This document shows, piece by piece, positions 28,420 through 35,724 of a stretch of 39,285 bases of DNA (the first letter of the stretch is position 1; every line of letters begins with the position of its first letter). Position numbers and translations under genes: made by a program. The notes under the pieces were generated by a model that saw only the letters and a program-made list of their open reading frames with translations, was not told where the DNA came from and made no database searches. Source of the DNA: a bacterium (lineage in GTDB: Bacteria; Myxococcota_A; UBA9160; UBA6930); the NCBI GenBank assembly GCA_024228115.1, contig JAAETT010000431.1, forward strand, positions 1 through 39,285. The letters run 5' to 3'.

Positions 28420-29813
28420 TTCGGGAGTTCCCTTTCCAGGCGGTCGAGCGGAAGTCGCTCGCTCCAGGAGATCGGCGAGTGGCAGCCGTAGCCCGCTGCG
28501 TGTTGGCAATCAAGAGAGAGCTGGCCTTCCCGGATCTTCAACACGATGCGTCCAGCCTGACGCTCATAGAGATCGGGCTGGGCCGCCAGGGCGGCTTCGG
28601 CCTCTTCCGGCGGGACGACACTGAGCCCCGGAAAGAAATGGTGACCGTTGCGCTCGGTATGCGGCAAGCCCAGGGCGGCAAGGGTCGTCAGATCCTGCTG
28701 GAGGGAGAGGACGGGAAGATTCGTCAGGTCCTCGGAGGTCTGGAACGCGCCGCCCCCGCGTGTGAGGCAGAGTGCGCGATTCGCCAGGGCGCGGAACACG
28801 CCCTTGCAGTTCTTCACCGAGACACCCTGGTAGCCGATTGCCAGGGCACGGGAGAAGGCGTCGATGGAATTGTCGGCCTCATCGATCAGGAGCGGGGCGG
28901 TCTGGGAGACTGCACGTACGTCGTCTGCACTGGCCGGGTCGAAGGTCTGTTCCCTCGGTAGGGGTTGCTCGATGTAGGCGAGCCCGTCCAGGATGGCGCG
29001 GCCATCCGCGTTCGTCGTCAACAGCTCGAGCAGGCGCGCCAACTCGCCGAGGTTGGCGTACTGCTCGTTGGCGTCGAGCGTGAAGATCGGGCCCGGCCTG
29101 GCGTGTTCGGCGACGACCCGGGAGATCGCCGTCAACCGGCGCAGATCCGTCGCCGGATCCCCGCCGAGCTTCAGCTTGAACGCGCGCAGATCGAAGCGTT
29201 GGATGTCTTCCTCGAGCGCAACCGGATGACCGTCGTCGCCGCGGAGTTCGGCAGTCACGTCGCCACGGGTCAGCGGATCCAGGCCGCCGACCGTGTGTCG
29301 CAGCAAGACATGGGACGGTGGCTTGGGAGCGAGAAGGGCAGGGCTGCCAATCCCGGCCGTCTCGGGCAGCAGCGCTCCCGGGTCGAATGCGAACAAGTCC
29401 GCTTCGAGGGCCGCGCGAAAGGAAATACCGGCGCATCGACACACGGCATCGAGCATCGCCCGTTCGACCAACGCGAGGCCGAAACCGTCGACGAGGCTCG
29501 TGGCGTTCGCGTGGGCGTCGCGCCAGACCTGGAAGGCCGTTCCCTCGCGACCTTCGAAAGCCTGGCCCGCACGCAAAGCGCTCGCGAACAGCTCACTCAT
29601 GTCCTGCCCGGCGGTTTTCCGGGCGTCCTTCTCGAACCACTTGGGTACCGCCAGGTCGGCGCCATGCCCGAGGGTCAGCTTGTCGCCGTCTGCGATTTCC
29701 ACCCGGGCCGTGATCAGGGGCGCTTCCGTGACCGTGACCTTTCCGAAGCGGAAGGGAATCCGGGCGCGCAGGAGTTGCCCGGCGAAGGCCACCGATTGGA
29801 TTCGGATCTCCAT
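28416..29813 (-). CDS. Enolase-superfamily enzyme, muconate-lactonizing subgroup-like, enlarged
   Basis: 465 residues, about 95 longer than usual for the superfamily. The catalytic set is complete and in order: K213-x-K215 (FKLKLGG), metal ligands D247 (TLDANEQY), E282 (YIEQPL) and D311 (LIDEAD), and K334 (SVKNCKG). A lysine on each side of the site is the muconate cycloisomerase / o-succinylbenzoate synthase / dipeptide epimerase arrangement. The extra length lies partly before the barrel (about 130-205) and partly in a C-terminal tail with cysteines. It diverges from tetR across 39 bases containing the probable operator and is coupled to the transporter by GTGA. Substrate unknown. Confidence 0.82.
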   Translation of the reverse strand: MEIRIQSVAFAGQLLRARIPFRFGKVTVTEAPLITARVEIADGDKLTLGHGADLAVPKWFEKDARKTAGQDMSELFASALRAGQAFEGREGTAFQVWRDAHANATSLVDGFGLALVERAMLDAVCRCAGISFRAALEADLFAFDPGALLPETAGIGSPALLAPKPPSHVLLRHTVGGLDPLTRGDVTAELRGDDGHPVALEEDIQRFDLRAFKLKLGGDPATDLRRLTAISRVVAEHARPGPIFTLDANEQYANLGELARLLELLTTNADGRAILDGLAYIEQPLPREQTFDPASADDVRAVSQTAPLLIDEADNSIDAFSRALAIGYQGVSVKNCKGVFRALANRALCLTRGGGAFQTSEDLTNLPVLSLQQDLTTLAALGLPHTERNGHHFFPGLSVVPPEEAEAALAAQPDLYERQAGRIVLKIREGQLSLDCQHAAGYGCHSPISWSERLPLDRLERELPK

Positions 29814-29821
29814 GAGGTGGC

Positions 29822-29845
29822 ATATAACTAACTGTTTGGTTATAT
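29822..29845. promoter_or_regulatory. Probable TetR operator (24-bp imperfect palindrome)
   Basis: ATATAACTAA and TTGGTTATAT face each other across 4 bases, with one mismatch. The element is strikingly AT-rich for this genome and fills most of the 39-base gap between the divergent starts. It likely overlaps both promoters and would let the adjacent regulator control both arms. Confidence 0.65.
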
Positions 29846-29852
29846 AGGCGCA

Positions 29853-30512
29853 ATGCCGGCTCAGACCCTCCGAAAGCTGCCCTACAGGCCGCGAGACGCG
29901 GAGCGCACCCGGGCTGGCATCCTTGCCGCCGCCACCGCGGCGTTCGCAGCCCAGGGCCTCGGCGGTGCTCGCGTCGACGAGATCGCCCGAGGAGCCGGCG
30001 TGAACAAGGCCCTCCTGTATCACTACTTCGGGAGCAAGCAGGCCCTGTTCCTCGCCGTCCTCGAGGAGGCCTATGCCGACATCCGGGGCGCCGAGGAGGC
30101 CCTGGAGCTCGAGGCCCACAGCCCGCCCGAGGCGATGGAGCGGCTGGTCGACTTCACCTGGGGTTACTTCCTGGAGCATCCGGAGTTCATCACATTGTTG
30201 AACAGCGAGAACCTTCACCGGGCCCGTCACCTGAAGCGCTCGAAGCAGGTTCGCGCCCTTCATCACCCTCTGGTCGATCGGATCGGCGAGATCCTCGAAC
30301 GAGGCGTCGCCCGCGGCGACTTCCGTGCGGACGTCGACCCGGTCCAGCTCTACATCTCCATTGCTGCTCTCGGCTACTTCTATCTCTCCAACGCATACAC
30401 GTTGGGCACGGTCTTCGAGCGGGACCTCCTCGCCGAGAGCGAGAAGGAGGCGCGGCGTACCCATGTGCAGGACGTCGTGCGTGGATACCTGCGCCCGGCA
30501 GTCGTCTCGTGA
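29853..30512 (+). CDS. TetR/AcrR-family transcriptional regulator
   Basis: 219 residues. The N-terminal helix-turn-helix is typical: VDEIARGAGVNKALLYHYFGSKQALFLAVL, written here as two parts of one block (about residues 43-72). The C-terminal ligand/dimer domain is all-helical (MERLVDFTWGYFLEHPEFI, IGEILERGVARGDFRADVDP). No clear ribosome site precedes ATG 29853, so the message may be near-leaderless. It sits next to an AT-rich palindrome between divergent genes, and its stop overlaps the next start (GTGA). It is probably an autoregulated local repressor released by a pathway metabolite. Confidence 0.9.
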   Translation: MPAQTLRKLPYRPRDAERTRAGILAAATAAFAAQGLGGARVDEIARGAGVNKALLYHYFGSKQALFLAVLEEAYADIRGAEEALELEAHSPPEAMERLVDFTWGYFLEHPEFITLLNSENLHRARHLKRSKQVRALHHPLVDRIGEILERGVARGDFRADVDPVQLYISIAALGYFYLSNAYTLGTVFERDLLAESEKEARRTHVQDVVRGYLRPAVVS

Positions 30513-31456
30513 GCGAAATCCATCCGAGCCAGCGGGTGCGGCCCGGTCGAAAGATCCGCGGCATGTCGGCCGTGTTGTTGCCCATCACAGAGGCGGGGGA
30601 GATCGACTGGCAGGGCTATCGCGCGTTGCTCTCCCAGACGGCCGAGGCGGGGCTCACGCCTGCAGTGAACATGGACACCGGCTATGTGCAATTGCTCGAC
30701 GATGCAACCCGCCACCAGGTGCTCGATACGGCGAAGTCCATTCACGGCGAGGGCTTCGTGGCGGGGGCCCATGTTCGCGACCAGGCCGGAGATGGTTGGA
30801 ACCCGGACGCGACTTCCGCGGCCATGGACGCGATCGAATCTCGCGGCGGAATACCGGTCGTCTTTCCCTCCAATGGCCTGACGTCGCTAGACGGGCCGGA
30901 ATGGGCCGGCGCCCATGCAGGGTTGGCACGCACGAGTGATCGTTTCATCGGTTTCGAACTCGGCTCGATGTTCGTGCCCTACGGACGCATCTACGATCTC
31001 GAGGCCTACGCCGAGCTGATGGCCATTCCGCAGTGCATCGGCGCCAAACACTCGTCGCTCTCACGCCAGCTCGAATGGGATCGGCTGACGCTGCGCGATG
31101 TCCGGCGGCCGGACTTCCTCGTATTGACAGGAAACGACCTGGCGATCGACATGGTCATGTACGGCAGCGACTACCTGCTCGGGCTCTCGGCCTTCTCGCC
31201 CGAGCACTTCGCATTGCGAGACCGCTTCTGGGAAGCCCGGGATCCCGCATTCTACGAGCTGAACGACCTGCTCCAATACCTGGGCTGCTTCGCGTTTCGC
31301 GACCCCGTGCCAGCCTACAAACACGACGCTGCCATGTTTCTCGAACTTCGTGGTCGCATCGCAAGCAGCCGTACCCATTCGGGTTCCCCGGAGCGTCCCG
31401 AAAGCGACCGCGCGGCGCTGGCGGATATCGCCGGGCGGCTGGAGGCCTACCTGTGA
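30509..31456 (+). CDS. DapA-like (dihydrodipicolinate synthase family) lyase/aldolase
   Basis: 315 residues, the normal size for the N-acetylneuraminate lyase / DHDPS TIM-barrel family, which uses a Schiff-base lysine. The candidate is K180 in IGAKHSSLSR. The N-terminus GMSAVLLPITEAGEIDWQGY has the family's entry strand. The usual GTTGE loop reads NMDTGY and the usual tyrosine motif reads VVFPSNGL, so it is an outlier. Possible roles are 2-keto-3-deoxy-acid aldolase or dehydratase; DapA activity is unlikely. It starts at GTG 30509 in the tetR stop and ends in the start of the OYE-like gene (GTGA). Confidence 0.78.
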   Translation: MSEIHPSQRVRPGRKIRGMSAVLLPITEAGEIDWQGYRALLSQTAEAGLTPAVNMDTGYVQLLDDATRHQVLDTAKSIHGEGFVAGAHVRDQAGDGWNPDATSAAMDAIESRGGIPVVFPSNGLTSLDGPEWAGAHAGLARTSDRFIGFELGSMFVPYGRIYDLEAYAELMAIPQCIGAKHSSLSRQLEWDRLTLRDVRRPDFLVLTGNDLAIDMVMYGSDYLLGLSAFSPEHFALRDRFWEARDPAFYELNDLLQYLGCFAFRDPVPAYKHDAAMFLELRGRIASSRTHSGSPERPESDRAALADIAGRLEAYL

Positions 31457-32877
31457 CCGAGCCCCGCAAGCTCTCGCGCCTTCGAAGTCTGGAAAAGCTC
31501 GAAGCCTATCTGGAGGAACTCGGGATCGAGCTTCCTCTCGACGAGGAGCTCGTACCCGACGGGCCTCTGGCGCAGCCGTTGGAGGTCGCAGGCCGAACGC
31601 TAGGCAACCGCTTTGCCATCCTGCCGATGGAAGGCTGGGACGCGACCGCCGACGGAAGGCCGACCGACTTGGTGCGACGCCGTTGGCAGCGTTTCGGAAC
31701 GAGCGGTGCAAAGCTCATCTGGGGCGGTGAGGCGTACGCCATTCGGCCCGAGGGGCGTGCCAATCCGAATCAACTGTCCCGCAATCCGAACAGCGGGCAG
31801 GACCTGGTCGAGCTGCATGACCTGCTGGTGGCTTCTCACGAGGAACACGCAGCCGGATCGGAAGATCTTCTGACGGGCCTCCAGCTCACGCACTCGGGCC
31901 GCTTCGCCCGGCCCCAAGGCCTGCCAGCCCCGCGCGTCGCCTTCCGCCACCCGGTGCTCGATGAGCGAGTCGGCATCCGTTCGGATGCGGCCTTGCTTTC
32001 CGACACGGAGCTCGACGACTTGATCGGCGACTACGCCGCGGTCGCGAAGTTGGCGCAGGAGGCCGGCTTCGGTTTCGTCGATGTGAAGGCTTGCCACGGT
32101 TATCTGGGCCACGAGTTGCTCGCCGCCCGAGAACGGCCGGGTGCCTACGGCGGCGGGTTGGAGGGACGTTCCCGCTTCTTGTTGCGAGCGATCGAGGCGG
32201 TGAAGCGCGAGGCCCCTGCGCTGGCGATCGGCGTGCGGCTCTCGATCTTCGATCTCCATCCGTTTCGCGCAGGTGAGGATGGCGTTGGCCGTCCGGAACC
32301 CTCCGCCCAACGACCTTTCGGCGGAAGTCAGGATGGCCTGGGGCTGGACCTGGACGAGACCGATGCGTTGTTGACCGCGCTTGGCGATGCAGGCGTGACG
32401 CTCCTGTGTACGACCGCCGGTAGCCCCTACTACAACCCACACATCCAACGCCCCGCCTTCTATCCGCCCTCCGATGGATACCGCCCGCCCGAGGATCCCC
32501 TGGTGGGTGTCGCACGCCAGTTGCGAGCCACCGCGGAGCTCAAGAGCCGCCATGCGGAGCTCTGCTTCGTGGGCTCCGGCTACACGTATCTCCAGGAGTG
32601 GCTTCCCCATGTGGCCCAGGCGGTGGTGGGGCGAGGCGGCGCCGACGTGATCGGTCTCGGCCGGATGGTGCTCTCGTATCCCGAGTTGCCGAGAGACGTC
32701 CTGTCGGGCCAGCCTTTGAAGCGGCCACTCGTATGTCGGACATTCAGTGATTGCACGACCGCCCCCCGCGGTGGCCTGATCTCAGGCTGCTACCCGATCG
32801 ATCCGTTCTACAAGCGTCGCGCCGAGGCCCATGAGTTGGCCGACATGAAACGCCAGGCGAAAGGTTCCGCGTCATGA
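31453..32877 (+). CDS. NADH:flavin oxidoreductase, Old Yellow Enzyme family
   Basis: 474 residues, longer than classical OYEs (~360) because of an N-terminal helical lead and insertions. FMN-barrel motifs are visible: NRFAILPMEGWDA, LQLTHSGRFARPQG, VDVKACHGYLGHELLAARER and GADVIGLGRMVLSYPEL. In the active-site strand the first His of HxxHGYL is K212, while H215 and Y217 remain. The C-terminal part has three cysteines in VCRTFSDCTTAPRGGLISGC (one stretch). It probably reduces an activated C=C bond using FMN. GTG 31453 overlaps the DapA-like stop, and its own stop overlaps the dehydrogenase start (ATGA). Confidence 0.83.
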   Translation: MTEPRKLSRLRSLEKLEAYLEELGIELPLDEELVPDGPLAQPLEVAGRTLGNRFAILPMEGWDATADGRPTDLVRRRWQRFGTSGAKLIWGGEAYAIRPEGRANPNQLSRNPNSGQDLVELHDLLVASHEEHAAGSEDLLTGLQLTHSGRFARPQGLPAPRVAFRHPVLDERVGIRSDAALLSDTELDDLIGDYAAVAKLAQEAGFGFVDVKACHGYLGHELLAARERPGAYGGGLEGRSRFLLRAIEAVKREAPALAIGVRLSIFDLHPFRAGEDGVGRPEPSAQRPFGGSQDGLGLDLDETDALLTALGDAGVTLLCTTAGSPYYNPHIQRPAFYPPSDGYRPPEDPLVGVARQLRATAELKSRHAELCFVGSGYTYLQEWLPHVAQAVVGRGGADVIGLGRMVLSYPELPRDVLSGQPLKRPLVCRTFSDCTTAPRGGLISGCYPIDPFYKRRAEAHELADMKRQAKGSAS

Positions 32878-35654
32878 TGCGACGGTTGCTCTGGGTCCTG
32901 CTCGGCCTTGGCATCGTTCTCGTGCTTGCCTGGCAATGGTGGCAAGGGCCGGATCCGCGCGAGATCCTGGCCCGCATCGAGGTTCCACCGTCACCGGTCC
33001 TCTCGCCCGAGCAGGCGCTTGAAACGTTCAGGACGGCGCCCGGCTTCCGCGTGGAACTCGTCGCCGCGGAGCCGCTCGTCGTCGATCCCGTGGCGATGGA
33101 CTGGGACGACGAGGGTCGGCTCTACGCGATCGAGATGCGCGGCTTCATGCCGGACATCGACGGCAGAGGGGAAGATCGTCCGGTTGGCCGTGTGGTCTTG
33201 CTGGAAGACACCGACGGCGACGGGCGGATGGATCGCAGCGATGTCTTCCTGGATGGACTCGTGATGCCGCGAGCGATCGCGGTGCTTCCGGAGGGTGTGC
33301 TGGTCGGTGAGCCGCCGAACCTGTGGCTGTGCAGGGATCAGGACGGCGACCGCGCGTGTGACGAGAAGATCCGCCTTACGGAGTACGCCATCGTCGGCAA
33401 TCCCGAGCATCAGGAGAACGGACTGCTCGCGGGCCTGGATGGATGGATCTACAACGCGAAATCGGATCGTCGGTTTCAGTTGAATGGGGAGACGATCGAG
33501 ATTCAAGGCACGGTCTTTCGCGGCCAGTGGGGAATCGCCCAGGACGACAAGGGCCGTCTCTACTACAACCACAATTCCGGGTTTCTCTACGGTGATTCGA
33601 TCTCGGGGGACTATGCCATGCGGCAGCCCGCGTCGGCCGCGGCCGTCCCGAAGCCCGGAGTGAACATCGATCTCGCAAGAGGCGAACAGGTCTTCGGCAT
33701 CCGAGTGGCTCCAGGCCTGAACCGCGCCTACTTGCGCGGCACCCTGCGGAGCGACGGTCGTCAGGCTGGGCCGACGGCAGTCAGCGGGCTGGCGATCCAG
33801 CGCGGAGATCAATACGGCCCGGAATTCGTCGGTGATGCCTTCGTTCCGGAACCCGGCAGCTCCGCCGTCGCGCATTTCGCCGTCGAGCGGGACGGCACGA
33901 CACTACGCGCGGAGCATCGGCTCTATCCTGACGAGCAATGGGGCCAACGGGAGTTCCTGGCCTCGACGGACGAACGCTTCCGGCCGGTCGACGCAGATTT
34001 TGGCCCCGACGGCTCGATCTGGTTGATCGACATGTACCGAGGGGTGATCCAGCACGCGGACTATGTCTCCGATCATCTTCGCGCCTACGTGGAAAAGCAC
34101 GATCTCGAGCCGCCGGGTGCGACGGGACGCATCTGGCGGGTCGTGCGCGAAGATCGGCCGATCACGTTCCAGCCGCCTCCCTTGGCTGCCCTGGAAGACC
34201 AACTCGCCGGCCTCGACCACCCGAACGGCTGGGTCCGCGATCGCGCGGGACGACGCCTGATCTTCGAGGCTGCGCCTGCTGCGGTTCAGGCGCTCCGCGC
34301 ATTCGAGAGCTTCGGTCCGATGGGTCGACAGCATGCGCTGCGGACCCTCGACCAGATGAACGGCCTGGATCTGGCGACCTGGCGACGCGCCCTGTCCGAT
34401 GCGGATGCGTCGCTCCGTGAGCTGGCCATTCGCGTCGGTGAGCCGCTTCTCGATGATCCTGGGGCGGTCGAAACCCTCTTGCCCTTCGTCTCGGATCCCG
34501 ACGCGACGATCAGGATCCAGGCGCTCCACTCGTTAGGCGCGGCTTCGCCCGCGCAGCGCCCGCTGGACGTTCTTCTCCGGGCCGGGCGAGAGGGCGACGC
34601 GCTCGAGGAGCAGGCCGTGATCTCGAGCCTGGCTGGCGTCGAGTTCGTGGCCTTGCGGCAGGAAATCGATTCCGATCGTGGAGCTGGTGAATGGCTGGCC
34701 AAGCTCGCGGGGGCAGCCCATCTCGCCGCTCAGGCTGCGGATGCGCCGCCGAACGCCGCGGCCGAGCTTCTCGATCTGATCGATTCGAGGCATGGAGACG
34801 ACTTGGCCGTGTCATTGCTCGAGGGGATCGAGACGGCGCAGCGAAGCCCGGGCGCGAGCAGAGTGGCGTTGTCGGCGCCCCATCCCTTGTTCGATGCGAA
34901 TCCGGACAGACCCGAGCGCGCCCAGTCCGTTCTGCGTCGTGTTCGTCGCCACTTCACGTGGCCCGGGGATCCCCGGCCCGGGGGTGCGCGGCCGCTCACA
35001 GCCGAGGAGCAGGAACGCAAAGAGCGGGGTGCCGAACTCTATGCGATGAGCTGCGGGACGTGCCATGGCGCCGAGGGGCAAGGTACCGTGGGGCTCGCGC
35101 CGAGCCTGGTCGGCTCGCCATGGGTACGCGATTCCGATGCGTGGTTGGTGCGTATTGCTCTCGGTGGTTTGACCGGGCCGATCCGCATCCGCGACGAAGA
35201 GTGGAATCTCACCATGCCCGGGCATCGGTACGATCCGCGCTTCGACGACGACGGCCTGGCAGGCGTCCTCACGCACTTGCGCCGCTCCTGGGGGCACGCG
35301 GAGGAGCCCGTCGCGCCGGCCTCGGTGGCGAAGATTCGCGCGGCTACGGACGCGCGTACCCTCCCATGGACGGCAGCGGAGCTCATCGAGTTGGAGGTCG
35401 ATCACAGGCTCGACCGCTATGCCGGCCTCTACAGCGTCCCGATCGTGGCATTCGAGATCCTGATCCAGCGAGACGCCTCGACCCTCTCGATCGGAATGCG
35501 CGAAGGAGGGAGGGCTCCGCTCGCCGAGGTCGACCTGGGCTTGTTCATCGGCGAGGGCATCACCGTCGAGTTCGAGGAAGACGAGGAAGGCGGGGTCAGC
35601 TCAGCCAGCGTCACGCGCGAGGGGACGACCTTCCCGATCTCGCGGGTCGAGTAG
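32874..35654 (+). CDS. Membrane-anchored PVC-type dehydrogenase with HEAT-like region and cytochrome c
   Basis: 926 residues. An N-terminal membrane anchor (WVLLGLGIVLVLAWQWW) is followed by a beta-propeller of the kind called 'membrane-bound dehydrogenase' in planctomycetes: GFRVELVAAEPLVVDPVAMD, WDDEGRLYAIEM, LLEDTDGDGRMDRSDVF and HQENGLLAGLDGWIYNA. A helical HEAT-like segment follows (about 440-660). The haem motif is CGTCH at 727-731, and a final ~90-residue acidic domain comes after it. It should act in the periplasm as an oxidoreductase donating electrons to the respiratory chain; the substrate is unknown. It is the last gene of the TetR-led run. Confidence 0.82.
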   Translation: MMRRLLWVLLGLGIVLVLAWQWWQGPDPREILARIEVPPSPVLSPEQALETFRTAPGFRVELVAAEPLVVDPVAMDWDDEGRLYAIEMRGFMPDIDGRGEDRPVGRVVLLEDTDGDGRMDRSDVFLDGLVMPRAIAVLPEGVLVGEPPNLWLCRDQDGDRACDEKIRLTEYAIVGNPEHQENGLLAGLDGWIYNAKSDRRFQLNGETIEIQGTVFRGQWGIAQDDKGRLYYNHNSGFLYGDSISGDYAMRQPASAAAVPKPGVNIDLARGEQVFGIRVAPGLNRAYLRGTLRSDGRQAGPTAVSGLAIQRGDQYGPEFVGDAFVPEPGSSAVAHFAVERDGTTLRAEHRLYPDEQWGQREFLASTDERFRPVDADFGPDGSIWLIDMYRGVIQHADYVSDHLRAYVEKHDLEPPGATGRIWRVVREDRPITFQPPPLAALEDQLAGLDHPNGWVRDRAGRRLIFEAAPAAVQALRAFESFGPMGRQHALRTLDQMNGLDLATWRRALSDADASLRELAIRVGEPLLDDPGAVETLLPFVSDPDATIRIQALHSLGAASPAQRPLDVLLRAGREGDALEEQAVISSLAGVEFVALRQEIDSDRGAGEWLAKLAGAAHLAAQAADAPPNAAAELLDLIDSRHGDDLAVSLLEGIETAQRSPGASRVALSAPHPLFDANPDRPERAQSVLRRVRRHFTWPGDPRPGGARPLTAEEQERKERGAELYAMSCGTCHGAEGQGTVGLAPSLVGSPWVRDSDAWLVRIALGGLTGPIRIRDEEWNLTMPGHRYDPRFDDDGLAGVLTHLRRSWGHAEEPVAPASVAKIRAATDARTLPWTAAELIELEVDHRLDRYAGLYSVPIVAFEILIQRDASTLSIGMREGGRAPLAEVDLGLFIGEGITVEFEEDEEGGVSSASVTREGTTFPISRVE

Positions 35655-35724
35655 GCCCGACGCACGCAGGTGGGGCGTTTTCTTCCTAGCTGACGCGCTG
35701 CCTCCGATCAGGCAAGCTCCCGAT

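Noticed and set aside
35655-35724. Terminator in the gap after the PVC-type dehydrogenase
   Set aside because: There is a short T-rich patch but only 4-bp stems, too weak to call.
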